The position numbers and the translations under genes are program-made. 64,000 bases of DNA, taken from NCBI GenBank assembly GCA_029880265.1, contig JAOUOT010000010.1:1-64000 (forward strand), read 5' to 3'. Shown here piece by piece: positions 33,062-41,301 of this stretch. Source of the stretch: Spirochaetia bacterium. Its GTDB lineage: Bacteria > Spirochaetota > Leptospiria > Turneriellales > JAOUOS01. Position 1 is the first letter of the stretch; every line of letters begins with the position of its first letter. The notes beneath the pieces are model-generated. The model searched no databases and was not told where the DNA came from. It saw only the letters and a program-made list of their open reading frames with translations.

Positions 33062-33388
33062 TTATACATTTTGATCGCCTTTAACTCTATCTTTAAGCTG
33101 TTTCTCTACATAATCGGGATCTCTGTGCGCATGCGTTACCGCCATGATTTTAATCTCTAGTTTACTTTCATGATAATAAATTAAAAAAGGAAATCTTGGT
33201 ATTAATATTTTTCGTATACCTTCATAACATTCGACGCCTGCGGCCGGATATCTGGAAATTGTTAATAATGTTTCATCTATCTCAAGTATAAATTCTTCGC
33301 CCAAGCCGATGTGTTTATCTTCATACCATGAATATATAATCTCTAAATCTTTTACCGCAAAGTCAGATAAATTAATGTTCTTTATCAC
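33062..33388 (-). CDS. ParE/RelE-superfamily toxin
   Basis: This is a 108-residue type II toxin of the ParE/RelE fold. Recognisable are VKDLEIIYSWYEDKHIGLGEEFILEIDETL, ISRYPAAGVECYEGIRKILI and FPFLIYYHESKLEIKIMAVTHAHRDPDYV, the usual C-terminal strand and helix pattern. ParE members poison DNA gyrase and RelE members cut mRNA on the ribosome, and which applies cannot be read here. The preceding antitoxin gene overlaps its start by 17 bp, the standard TA operon layout. The frame is intact, making this the only apparently complete TA pair in the accessory zone. Confidence 0.82.
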   Translation of the reverse strand: MIKNINLSDFAVKDLEIIYSWYEDKHIGLGEEFILEIDETLLTISRYPAAGVECYEGIRKILIPRFPFLIYYHESKLEIKIMAVTHAHRDPDYVEKQLKDRVKGDQNV

Positions 33389-33602
33389 CTAATAGCCTTT
33401 TCTTTACAGTTTCCCATGATTGAAAACCGGCCTTTCCCGATTTTATTGCTGAAAGTCTCTCATCAAGCATTACTTTATGAGAGACTGGGATTTTTTCATT
33501 GATAACATTTTCAGCTATATCATCCCAGAGTGAATCTAATATTGCAAATTTTGTATTGATATCCTGCCTTTTTATTTCTTCAAGCGCGCTTTCTATACTC
33601 AT
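33372..33602 (-). CDS. Addiction-module antitoxin (ParE partner)
   Basis: This is a 76-residue acidic helical protein: MSIESALEEIKRQDINTKFA, ILDSLWDDIAENVIN, HKVMLDERLSAIKSGKAGFQ and SWETVKKRLL. The pattern of an early LxxLW-like helix, a central LDERL and a terminal SWEEVKxRL-like element is that of short 'putative addiction module component' antitoxins found before ParE/RelE toxins. It overlaps the toxin by 17 bp and lies first in the operon. No promoter box is clear upstream. It probably neutralises the toxin and represses its own operon, as in the family. Confidence 0.8.
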   Translation of the reverse strand: MSIESALEEIKRQDINTKFAILDSLWDDIAENVINEKIPVSHKVMLDERLSAIKSGKAGFQSWETVKKRLLGDKEH

Positions 33603-33651
33603 AATAACTATTATACTAAATTGAGATGAAGTTGTAAAGTAAATTGCAGGT

Positions 33652-33740
33652 GTTGGTTTAACTTTTTTGTTAAAAAGTTCGGGATGGTTTTTGACGCGAT
33701 TAGAGAATTACAAAATCACCCTGATGGTACGCGGTTGCCA
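33652..33740. repeat. Composite hairpin repeat, decayed copy C
   Basis: AACTTTTT-tgtt-AAAAAGTT (33660-33679) is the same first hairpin as in copies A and B. It is followed by CACCCTGATGGTACGCGG, which matches the CACCCTnnnGGGTACG block of the other two with one stem base lost. The GC-rich downstream modules are missing. This is therefore a partial or eroded copy. Confidence 0.6.
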
Positions 33741-33785
33741 GAGAAGAAGAAACGGAAAATTGGCTTTGATTAGGAAAAAGTTAAT

Positions 33786-33829
33786 TTTTTTTGTTAGCCA
33801 CGGGTTTAAACCCGTGGCTAACAAAAAAA
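33786..33829. repeat. Perfect 44-bp REP-like palindrome
   Basis: A GTTAGCCACGGGTTTAAACCCGTGGCTAAC core flanked by T7 and A7 forms a perfect 22-bp inverted repeat centred between 33807 and 33808. Such GC-rich palindromes with T and A flanks are typical of REP elements spread by RAYT transposases, and of bidirectional terminators. No ORF or transposase is adjacent. It could end transcription from either side, but the nearest stop codons are distant. Confidence 0.65.
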
Positions 33830-34001
33830 CAATCCTGTCTTATTCTGCCCGATGTATATTGATGTAATTTCTCTCGACAAATTATAAAAAATAAAAAATA
33901 AGACATCTATTTAAGAACAATGAAAACGGTATTGTCTATAAATAAGGTTACAATTCGTTTAACCTCTGAACGTTAGAAACATTATTTAAAAGGAATATAT
34001 T

Positions 34002-34253
34002 ATGGCAAAAACAGAAGTAATAAAAAATGAAATATATGAAATACTTAACCATGTAAAAAAACTCGATATGTCAAAGCTGTACTTTGATTATGATAAAGAA
34101 GCCGATGTCATGTACGTGTCTTTTGAAAAACCGCAAAAGTCTGATAATTCTGAACTTATGGAAGACGGTACTATTTTAAGATATTTCAAAAATAAAATTG
34201 TCGGGTTGACAATCATGAATTACAGTAAAAGAAATCTGGTATCACAAACTTAA
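34002..34253 (+). CDS. DUF2283-family small protein
   Basis: This is an 83-residue protein with the DUF2283 core LYFDYDKEADVMYVSFEKPQKSDNSE followed by GTILRYFKNKIVGLTIMNYS. The function is unknown; members often sit beside DUF4258 toxin-like genes and are suspected antitoxins. Here no DUF4258 gene is seen: two short unrecognised ORFs follow instead. The ATG is preceded by AAAGGA at good spacing. The N-terminal 25 residues add a helical segment (VIKNEIYEILNHVKKL) not always present. The frame is intact and codon use matches its surroundings. Confidence 0.75.
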   Translation: MAKTEVIKNEIYEILNHVKKLDMSKLYFDYDKEADVMYVSFEKPQKSDNSELMEDGTILRYFKNKIVGLTIMNYSKRNLVSQT

Positions 34254-34274
34254 GCATATTCTTTCATAGTAAAT

Positions 34275-34394
34275 ATGGCAAACCGCGATTTAGAACAAAT
34301 GTCAAAATTCAGCGATAAATGGTCGTTCATGTATTTTGAGAAAGACCCATGTGTTTATCGGCAATATGAACGCGAGCAAAAGAAAGAAAAGTAA
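34275..34394 (+). CDS. Possible 39-residue small protein
   Basis: An ATG at 34275 opens 39 residues, MANRDLEQMSKFSDKWSFMY then FEKDPCVYRQYEREQKKEK, ending four bases before the next ATG. It was too short for the ORF track. The composition (aromatic and charged, few rare residues) is protein-like and the spacing fits an operon with the DUF2283 gene. No ribosome-binding site is evident and I know no homologue. It may also be the worn start of something longer. Confidence 0.3.
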   Translation: MANRDLEQMSKFSDKWSFMYFEKDPCVYRQYEREQKKEK

Positions 34395-34398
34395 TAAT

Positions 34399-34731
34399 AT
34401 GCAAAAATTAAGAATTGTTCCTATTTCAGAACTTAAAGAAAAATATACAGAAAAATTAATTCGTGAGATTTTATTTATACTTTCAAATTTAGAAGATTTT
34501 GTTCCCGCGGCAGATTTGAAAGGCAAGACAGAAACCACGCCTCTTGAAAAATTATTAGAATATAACCGTGAACCATTTTTTTATTTTGAATCAATAAGAA
34601 AAAGAAAAGATAATATAATCGCGCTCATTGGCCACGGTATTGATTTAGCGGCCATGGGCGAAAGATTTGTTTTCAAGAAAACAGAAGAAGGCTTAAAATT
34701 AATTTCCAGAGACGCTCTATGGCTATCTTGA
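34399..34731 (+). CDS. Hypothetical protein of 110 residues
   Basis: I do not recognise this protein. I chose ATG 34399 over the ORF-track start (a TTG at 34336) because the upstream codons overlap another small frame. The protein reads MQKLRIVPISELKEKYTEKL with a central helix (IREILFILSNLEDF), an acidic middle, and a well-behaved C-terminus (ALIGHGIDLAAMGERFVFKKTEEGLKLIS). There is no signal peptide or cysteine motif. It is the last gene before a repeat-rich gap. It could belong to the accessory group with DUF2283, but nothing shows what it does. Confidence 0.5.
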   Translation: MQKLRIVPISELKEKYTEKLIREILFILSNLEDFVPAADLKGKTETTPLEKLLEYNREPFFYFESIRKRKDNIIALIGHGIDLAAMGERFVFKKTEEGLKLISRDALWLS

Positions 34732-34840
34732 GCCTTTAATGTTCTTTGACAACTTACTATACAAGTATTTCTAAATTTTCCACACCCGTGGGGATGAATA
34801 GGCAAAATCCCGCTGGCATTTGCCATAATGCCGGGCGGCG

Positions 34841-34932
34841 TCTCGACTCCGCTCGACAACCATGTTACTAGCCGAAAATTTAAAAGAGTAGTAGTCATCG
34901 AGCGGCGCCTTGGTCATCGAGCGGAGTCGAGA
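34841..34932. repeat. Inverted repeat TCTCGACTCCGCTCGA in a hairpin-rich gap
   Basis: TCTCGACTCCGCTCGA (34841-34856) and its exact reverse complement (34917-34932) enclose 60 bases. A shortened direct copy of the right arm (GTCATCGAGCGGCGCC, from 34894) lies between them. Just upstream are smaller hairpins such as GGCAT-ttgccata-ATGCC. The style is that of dispersed intergenic repeats. No transposase is present. Confidence 0.6.
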
Positions 34933-35005
34933 TGACCCGCTAAGGTGAAAAAGAAATGGCTGGCAAATCTATTTTATAAAACTTTTAACATAATAAAAGT
35001 TTTAG

Positions 35006-35407
35006 TTAATCTCTGATTCTGTTTACTTTCGTTTTTGCCGTAAGAAGCGGAATAAAATAATCTCTGTGAAACCACATTAGAAAAACCTGCATGCCGGCTA
35101 CCACGAGCCCCATAGGAATGCCCGAAGGGTTCAGAAAAATATGAAGCAGTAAGATATTTACGACAATGGGGGCCAGCACAATAAGAGCAAGGGGAACAAA
35201 TGTTCTTGCTATAAGAAGCCCTCCGCATACGATTTCTACGATTCTCACAAAGTCCATAAAATAACCGCTCAGGCTCATTGCTTCTAAAAAGACTTTTGCT
35301 TTTAAAGAAGCGGGCGGCGGCGATACGAAATGAAAAAAATGATTTAAACCCATAAATACAAAAATTCCGCCAAATAAAATTTGAATAACCAGTATTGTGT
35401 ATTTCAT
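35006..35407 (-). CDS. DoxX-like small membrane protein
   Basis: This 133-residue protein has four predicted membrane helices in DoxX arrangement: ILVIQILFGGIFVFMGLNHF, FLEAMSLSGYFMDFVRIVEIVCGGLLI, LALIVLAPIVVNILLLHIFL and GLVVAGMQVFLMWFHRDYF. DoxX relatives are linked to quinone or sulfur redox chemistry and oxidative stress, but most, like this one, have no tested role. Conserved GxNHF and GGLLI segments support the family. It lies 40 bp downstream of the Ig-like lipoprotein gene on the same strand. The overlapping ORF-track entry 34974..35417 is an out-of-frame shadow. Confidence 0.78.
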   Translation of the reverse strand: MKYTILVIQILFGGIFVFMGLNHFFHFVSPPPASLKAKVFLEAMSLSGYFMDFVRIVEIVCGGLLIARTFVPLALIVLAPIVVNILLLHIFLNPSGIPMGLVVAGMQVFLMWFHRDYFIPLLTAKTKVNRIRD

Positions 35408-35447
35408 AATATAGCATAGTGCAGGTATCAGATGTCAGGGGTCAAGT

Positions 35448-35879
35448 TTATTTTACCAAAAAACCTATTACCTGCGTATAGTCTGAAGACATATTTTTGC
35501 CCTCTGCGCTTGAAACAAGATTTGTAACTTTTATTTTATACGTGCTTCCTGAAAGAAGCGAGATATTTGGATAAAAAATAAATTTCGTGTCGTTATCGCT
35601 CGCCAAAGGGTCGCCGTTAAAGGGCGCGCAGGTTGCAAAGTCGTCGTCTGAAATTTGAATCGTTCCGAAGCAATCGGTTGTAGCGTCATGATTTCCAAAA
35701 ATTGTATCTTTGCTCATAGGCTCGTTAAAAGATACGGCAACCGATGTCGAGCACTGAACGTTTAATTGACCGTCATCGGGGGTAGTCTCTGTAACCATTG
35801 TCTCTGAAAAATAGAGATTTGTACATTGGGCAAGCCAAAAAGGCAAGAGTATGCCAAGTTTCCATTTTTTAATTCTCAT
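35448..35879 (-). CDS. Lipoprotein with a bacterial Ig-like domain
   Basis: This 143-residue protein has a signal peptide and lipobox LAQC (Cys19). The mature part is one Big_5-type Ig-like module: ETTPDDGQLNVQCSTSVAVSFNEPMSKDTI, then FIFYPNISLLSGSTYKIKVT. The pattern of P-x-D-G near the start and FNEPM in strand B is typical of these domains in surface lipoproteins, including many spirochaete ones. Four cysteines after the anchor may form disulfides. It is shorter than most such proteins and may be one domain of a once larger lipoprotein, but start and stop look clean. It is probably co-transcribed with the DoxX gene. Confidence 0.75.
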   Translation of the reverse strand: MRIKKWKLGILLPFWLAQCTNLYFSETMVTETTPDDGQLNVQCSTSVAVSFNEPMSKDTIFGNHDATTDCFGTIQISDDDFATCAPFNGDPLASDNDTKFIFYPNISLLSGSTYKIKVTNLVSSAEGKNMSSDYTQVIGFLVK

Positions 35880-36008
35880 AAGTTTTCTTTTTTTTTATCT
35901 CCTCGTCGTTTAATTTCATAAATAATATCAAAATATCTAAAATGCGACAATAAAATCATGTGAAATTCTTTAAAAATGATTTTTTTTCTAAATGGGACAT
36001 AATTTTTC

Positions 36009-36036
36009 TTGTCATATTAAATTACAAAATTATAAT
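36009..36036 (+). promoter_or_regulatory. Promoter for nrdJ
   Basis: TTGTCA (36009-36014) and a perfect TATAAT (36031-36036) are separated by 16 bp. The ATG at 36174 would follow a leader of about 130 bases, ending in a strong GGGGGG-type ribosome-binding stretch (ACGGGGGGCAT). I saw no cobalamin riboswitch landmarks in this leader. Confidence 0.5.
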
Positions 36037-36173
36037 ATCCAGCTGACTTAAAACGACTAGAGAATTAAAGAACGATAAAAACTTGCGGCATACGCTTGTT
36101 TCTCTGGCCCAGAAAACAAAATAATAACAGCGTAACAATTAATTAAATATGAAAATGCATAAACGGGGGGCAT

Positions 36174-39100
36174 ATGAAAATTAAAAGACATTTTACCAAG
36201 GCAAATCAAGATATTTATAAAAATATATTATTTGAAAAAAGGCGTTCGCAGATAAAAAACGCCGACAGCTCGCTTCTTTATGAGGTAAGCGATGTAGAAG
36301 TTCCGTCGTTCTGGTCGCAGGTTGCGACAGATATTCTGGCGCAAAAATACTTTCGAAAAGCGGGAATTCCCAAGTTTAGAAGAAAAGTTCCTGAAGAAGG
36401 TATGCCCGAATGGCTTCAAAAAAGCGAGCCCGAAGAAGAGGCCTTAAAGAATCTTCCTGAAGAAGAAAGATATACGCGTGAAACAAGCGTAAAAGAAATT
36501 GTTCACCGCCTTGCCGGAACCTGGACATACTGGGGGTATAAGCACAAGTATTTTGATACTGAAGAAGACGCAAGAGCCTTTTATGACGAACTTAGATATA
36601 TGCTTACATATCAAATGGCGGCTCCCAATTCGCCGCAATGGTTTAATACCGGTTTAAACTGGGCATACGGTATAGACGGGCCGTCGCAGGGGCATTTTTA
36701 TGTAGATCCTGTAAGTAAAAAAATGGTCAAATCAAAATCGGCCTATGAACATCCTCAGCCCCATGCGTGCTTTATACAGTCAATTGACGATGATTTGGTA
36801 AATGAAAACGGTATTATGGATTTATGGGTGCGCGAAGCAAGACTATTTAAGTATGGCTCGGGCACGGGAACAAATTTTTCGTCTTTAAGGGGCAAAGACG
36901 AACCCTTGTCTGGCGGCGGTAAAAGTTCGGGCATGATGAGTTTCTTAAAAATCGGAGACGCGGCTGCAGGTGCCATAAAATCGGGCGGCACCACGCGAAG
37001 AGCGGCTAAGATGGTCGTGCTTGATATAGATCATCCCGATATTGAAGATTTCATCAACTGGAAGGTCGTCGAAGAAGAAAAAGTCGCGGCTCTTGTTGCG
37101 GGGTCAAAACAGATAAAAAAATCTATCACAGAAATCATGCATGCAGTCGCCGGATGCAAAGAAAATCCCGAGTTGTTAGATATTAAGAAAAACCAGAAAT
37201 TAAAAACCGCTTTGATTACGGCCAGAGAAAAGAGCGTTCCCGACAGTTATATTCAGCGCCTTTTAGAGTACGCAAAGCAGGGGTATACCGATGTTGAGTT
37301 CCCCGAATATAACGCCGACTGGAACAGCGAAGCTTACCAGACCGTAAGCGGGCAGAATTCTAATAATTCTCTAAGGTTAAACAACGCTTTCTTAAAAGCT
37401 GTTGAAGAAGACAGAACATGGGATTTAATTCGCAGAAAAGACCGAAAAATAAGCAAAACGTTAAGAGCCCGCGATTTATTTAACCAGGTATCATACGCGG
37501 CATGGTCGTGCGCCGACCCCGGCGTTCAGTTTGACACCACTATCAACGAATGGCACACATGCCCTGAAGACGGCAGAATTAACGCTTCAAACCCTTGCAG
37601 CGAGTATATGTTTTTAGACGATACGGCGTGCAATCTTGCGTCTTTAAATTTATTGAAATTTTACGACGAAGAAAAGAACAAGATGAATCTTGACTCTTAT
37701 ACTTACGCGATTCGCTTGTGGACAACCGTGCTTGAAATCTCTGTTTTAATGGCGCAGTATCCTTCAGAGAAAGTTGCCGAACTTTCATATAAATTTAGAA
37801 CATTGGGCCTGGGTTATGCCAATCTTGGTTCTTTGCTTATGGTATCGGGCATTCCTTATAATTCAATGGCGGCAAACGCGATTACCGGATGTTTATCGGC
37901 AATTATGACCGCCGTAAGCTATAAAACAAGCGCCGAGATGGCAAAAGAACTCGGGGCCTTCGAAGGGTATAAAAGAAATAAAGAAAGCATGCTTCGGGTA
38001 ATGCGAAATCATAAAAGAGCCGCATATAGTTCAGACGCCAAAGAGTTTGAAGGCTTGAGTGTTCTTCCTACGGGCATCAGCGAAAAGGCGGCTCCTCAGT
38101 ACTTGTTAGACGAGGCAAAAAAGTCATGGGATGAAGCGGTGCAGTGGGGCGAACAATACGGATACCGTAATGCTCAAACAACTGCCATTGCCCCTACGGG
38201 TACGATAGGTCTTTTGATGGACTGCGACACTACGGGCATTGAGCCTGATTATGCGCTGGTAAAATATAAGACTCTGGCAGGCGGGGGATATTTTAAGATT
38301 GTGAACAAGTCTGTTCCTCAAGCTTTGAGTAAGCTTGGTTACGCAAAAGATGAAATAACCAAAATACAGGAATACATGATAGGCAGCGGAACATTTGAAA
38401 ACGCTCCTTATATTAATACAAAAACCTTAACAGAGGCAGGCTTTGATCTGGCAACCATTGAAAAAATGGAAAAAGCTCTTTCAACGGCTTTTGATTTAAG
38501 TTATGTGGTAAACAGATGGGTTGTTGAAGATTCGTTTTTAATCAATAATCTCAATATATCTGAAGAAATGTTTAAAGACCCTTCGTTTGATCTTCTGCGC
38601 CATTTGGGGTTTTCAGACGAGCAGATTCAAAAGGCAAGCGAAGTGATTTGCGGCACAATGATGATTGAAGGCGCTCCTTTTATTAAAAAAGAGCATCTGG
38701 CGGTTTTTGACTGCGCTCAAAAATGTGGTAAAACCGGCAAGCGATATATTCCCTATCAGGCGCATATTCAAATTATGGCGGCCGCCCAGCCTTTTATATC
38801 GGGGGCCATTTCAAAAACGGTAAACATGCCGCATGATTCGTCTATTGAAGACGTAAAAAACGCATATCTTTCTTCATGGAAGTTAATGCTGAAATCAAAC
38901 GCCTTATACCGCGACGGTTCGAAACTCTCGCAGCCTTTATCTTCTCTCGGCGAAAGCATATTCTCTGAACTTGAAGAAGATACTTCTGAAATACTTTCAT
39001 CGGCTGTTATGCAAAAATCAGAAATGCTTGCCGAAAAAGTAATTCAATATATCGCTCAAAGAAAGAAACTGCCTCAAAGAAGAAGCGGTTATACGCAAAA

Positions 39101-39731
39101 GGCCGTTATCGGCGGTCATAAGGTATATCTAAGAACGGGCGAATATGAAGACGGATCTCTTGGCGAAGTTTTTCTTGATATGTACAAAGAAGGGGCGGCC
39201 TTTAGAAGTTTAATGAACGGTTTTGCCATCGCGATATCGCTTGGCTTGCAGTACGGCGTTCCTCTTGAAGAGTTTGTTGAAGCTTTTGTTTTTACCAAAT
39301 TTGAGCCAAACGGTATCGTTCAGGGTAACGACCGCATTAAAATGACTACATCGATTATGGATTATATTTTTAGAGAACTTGCTATTACATATTTGGGCCG
39401 GCATGATTTAGGTCATGTGCTTCCCGAAGATTTGATTTCTGAAACGGCTAAAGATAAATCGATAAAAGAAGAAGTATCAAAAATTCCGTCGCCCGACGAC
39501 GATAATTTAAAAAAAAGCGTCTCTAAAACACCCGAGGGAAGCCCCGTTCTAAAGAAAACCGTTCTTGTTAAATCGAAGTCTTCGGTTCGCGAAGAGGCGG
39601 CTAAAATAAGAGAAGCGCGCCTGAAAGGCTATGAAGGCGAGATGTGTCCCGAATGCGGTCAAATGACCTTGGTAAGAAACGGTTCTTGTCTGAAATGCGA
39701 AACCTGCGGAGGCACCACGGGTTGTTCTTGA
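36174..39731 (+). CDS. nrdJ: Adenosylcobalamin-dependent ribonucleotide reductase (class II)
   Basis: NrdJ reduces ribonucleotides to deoxyribonucleotides with a radical from coenzyme B12 and needs no oxygen. At 1185 residues it is the large NrdJ type. Visible are [32 protein letters not shown] with the first reducing cysteine, [15 protein letters not shown], the radical site [20 protein letters not shown], and [20 protein letters not shown]. The C-terminus ends in a zinc-ribbon with redox cysteines ([23 protein letters not shown]). No N-terminal ATP-cone is evident. The gene has a good promoter and ribosome-binding site. The B12 nucleotide-loop genes cobS/T/U/C lie at the end of the same window, consistent with its cofactor need. 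Confidence 0.96.
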   Translation: MKIKRHFTKANQDIYKNILFEKRRSQIKNADSSLLYEVSDVEVPSFWSQVATDILAQKYFRKAGIPKFRRKVPEEGMPEWLQKSEPEEEALKNLPEEERYTRETSVKEIVHRLAGTWTYWGYKHKYFDTEEDARAFYDELRYMLTYQMAAPNSPQWFNTGLNWAYGIDGPSQGHFYVDPVSKKMVKSKSAYEHPQPHACFIQSIDDDLVNENGIMDLWVREARLFKYGSGTGTNFSSLRGKDEPLSGGGKSSGMMSFLKIGDAAAGAIKSGGTTRRAAKMVVLDIDHPDIEDFINWKVVEEEKVAALVAGSKQIKKSITEIMHAVAGCKENPELLDIKKNQKLKTALITAREKSVPDSYIQRLLEYAKQGYTDVEFPEYNADWNSEAYQTVSGQNSNNSLRLNNAFLKAVEEDRTWDLIRRKDRKISKTLRARDLFNQVSYAAWSCADPGVQFDTTINEWHTCPEDGRINASNPCSEYMFLDDTACNLASLNLLKFYDEEKNKMNLDSYTYAIRLWTTVLEISVLMAQYPSEKVAELSYKFRTLGLGYANLGSLLMVSGIPYNSMAANAITGCLSAIMTAVSYKTSAEMAKELGAFEGYKRNKESMLRVMRNHKRAAYSSDAKEFEGLSVLPTGISEKAAPQYLLDEAKKSWDEAVQWGEQYGYRNAQTTAIAPTGTIGLLMDCDTTGIEPDYALVKYKTLAGGGYFKIVNKSVPQALSKLGYAKDEITKIQEYMIGSGTFENAPYINTKTLTEAGFDLATIEKMEKALSTAFDLSYVVNRWVVEDSFLINNLNISEEMFKDPSFDLLRHLGFSDEQIQKASEVICGTMMIEGAPFIKKEHLAVFDCAQKCGKTGKRYIPYQAHIQIMAAAQPFISGAISKTVNMPHDSSIEDVKNAYLSSWKLMLKSNALYRDGSKLSQPLSSLGESIFSELEEDTSEILSSAVMQKSEMLAEKVIQYIAQRKKLPQRRSGYTQKAVIGGHKVYLRTGEYEDGSLGEVFLDMYKEGAAFRSLMNGFAIAISLGLQYGVPLEEFVEAFVFTKFEPNGIVQGNDRIKMTTSIMDYIFRELAITYLGRHDLGHVLPEDLISETAKDKSIKEEVSKIPSPDDDNLKKSVSKTPEGSPVLKKTVLVKSKSSVREEAAKIREARLKGYEGEMCPECGQMTLVRNGSCLKCETCGGTTGCS

Positions 39732-39761
39732 CACGAGACAGTAGTCATGAAATAATATCTC

Positions 39762-41291
39762 GTGATTGAGAAAAAACCCGTAGTCTGCTTAATCGGCTGC
39801 GGCCGAACGGGCGGTCTTTTAATAGATCGCCTGAAAGATACGTGGCAGCTTACCGTTATCGATAAAAATCCGCTGGAGCTCAAAAAGCTTAAGGCAAAAT
39901 ATTCAGATTCAGATATTTTATTTCACGAAGGCGACGCCGTAAGCTACATTGAGTTAAAAAAAGTCGATATAGAAAAAGCTTATCAAATTATAATAACCGT
40001 CGATAAAGACGCCGTTTCTATTGAAATATTAAAAGTTTTATTAAACCGATTTCAGAAAAAAAATATCATTTGCAGATTAAGCGATTCGAACATTGCGCAT
40101 CAGATGAGAAAAAAGGGCGTTTATGTTATCACCCCTTATGAAACGATGGCCAATATCATCATTAACCAGATGAACTTAGGCGAAGTTGTCGCTTTAAATA
40201 TAGGCAAAGGAGAAGGCGAAATACTTCAAATTGAGCTGACAAAAAGTTCGCCTATCGTAGGCAGGGTTTTGCGGGAACTTCCTCCTAAGAACTGGCTTAT
40301 CGGGGCCATTTATCGTCCAAAAAAGAAATTAAAGTATAAAACTGAAATGCCTTATTTTCAAAAATTTCAAATTTCAAACGAAGACGAACTTATTATTCCT
40401 TCGGGTGATACCGTTCCTAAAGTGGGCGATAAACTTATCTTAATCGGAGATCCGCATATACTTCGCTCTACCGCTCAGTATTTAAAAGCGGGGGCCCCTG
40501 TTTTTCCCGTTCGTCACGGCGAGCTGGTCGTTACATTTTTTCATTCAAAAAAAATTGAATCTGAAGTTTTTAAAGAATATATGTGGCTTTTAGAAAATAT
40601 GGAGCCCGCTCGAATGCTTTATTTTTATAACCATGATTCGATAAGCGATTTTATTAAGAATATAAAGCTGCCAAAAAACTGGGACGATAAAACCGAAGCC
40701 AGAAAAGAAGCTTATAAAATACCTCTGAGAAAAAATCTCGATTATATCAAAAATCTGGTTAAAACAGAAAGAATAGGCCTGATAATATATCCGGAACCAT
40801 CGGGATGGTTTGAAAAAAGAATTCACAGATATTATTTATTTTCATCTCTTAAGAAAGTACTGCGCAAAAATTCAATTCCGCTTTGGATCATTCGAAATAA
40901 GGCCCCTATAAAAAAAGTAACTTTAATGGTCGCTCCTCATGAAGGTACTCTTGAAGCGGCAGAGCTGGCTATTGACGCAGCCATGAAATTTAAACTTGAA
41001 TTTCGAGCGGTTCAGGTAAATCCGCCGGGCTTGATAGCCGGTAATTTACAGCTTGAAAGCGCTAAGAAAATGATGCAGTCGGTCTATGAAGTCGCGATTA
41101 TGTACGGGTTATCGGTTCAAGAAAACGTATTTACGGGAAACCCCGTAAAAGAAATTATTAAATGGGTGTCAAAAGACGAACTTTTGGTTTTATCTCTTCC
41201 TAAAGACAGCAAAAGCGGCGTGATGATACCGAACAGCGCTAAACTTTTAGCGAAAAAATTCCCCGGAAGTCTTTTAATCTTAGCCACGTAA
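39762..41291 (+). CDS. RCK (TrkA-N/TrkA-C) and UspA-like regulatory protein of an ion transporter
   Basis: This is a 509-residue cytoplasmic protein. The N-terminus is an NAD(H)-binding RCK domain (VVCLIGCGRTGGLLIDRL, VIDKN). A TrkA-C domain follows near residues 145-240 (IELTKSSPIVGRVLREL, GDKLILIGDP). The C-terminal part has UspA-like features (KKVTLMVAPHEGTLEAAELAIDAA, SVQENVFTGNPVKEIIKW). RCK proteins gate K+ channels and K+/H+ antiporters in response to nucleotides. The next gene, 10 bp downstream, is a CPA2 antiporter lacking its own RCK domain, so this is most likely its regulatory subunit. The start is GTG at 39762. Confidence 0.85.
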   Translation: MIEKKPVVCLIGCGRTGGLLIDRLKDTWQLTVIDKNPLELKKLKAKYSDSDILFHEGDAVSYIELKKVDIEKAYQIIITVDKDAVSIEILKVLLNRFQKKNIICRLSDSNIAHQMRKKGVYVITPYETMANIIINQMNLGEVVALNIGKGEGEILQIELTKSSPIVGRVLRELPPKNWLIGAIYRPKKKLKYKTEMPYFQKFQISNEDELIIPSGDTVPKVGDKLILIGDPHILRSTAQYLKAGAPVFPVRHGELVVTFFHSKKIESEVFKEYMWLLENMEPARMLYFYNHDSISDFIKNIKLPKNWDDKTEARKEAYKIPLRKNLDYIKNLVKTERIGLIIYPEPSGWFEKRIHRYYLFSSLKKVLRKNSIPLWIIRNKAPIKKVTLMVAPHEGTLEAAELAIDAAMKFKLEFRAVQVNPPGLIAGNLQLESAKKMMQSVYEVAIMYGLSVQENVFTGNPVKEIIKWVSKDELLVLSLPKDSKSGVMIPNSAKLLAKKFPGSLLILAT

Positions 41292-41301
41292 AATTTAAAC
41301 T

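Larger units (their letters stand above)
33603..34001. other. 399-bp gene-free stretch between the TA pair and the DUF2283 gene
   Basis: The ORF-track entry 33667..33867 here is non-coding in character. The stretch holds a decayed copy of the composite hairpin repeat and a perfect 44-bp palindrome, both listed separately. The last 140 bases (33861-34001) are AT-rich, with nothing recognisable except the AAAGGA ribosome-binding site of the next gene. Confidence 0.7.

Noticed and set aside
33667-33867. Plus-strand ORF of 66 residues
   Set aside because: It crosses the 44-bp palindrome and the decayed repeat copy, so it is chance reading.
34974-35417. Minus-strand ORF of 147 residues over the DoxX gene
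   Set aside because: Same strand but different frame from DoxX; Ser/Cys/Tyr-rich shadow, while the DoxX frame has four clean membrane helices.
35880-36173. Cobalamin riboswitch before nrdJ
   Set aside because: The leader is AT-rich and I could not find the conserved B12-box type sequence or paired GC-rich stems; only a promoter and ribosome-binding site are supported.
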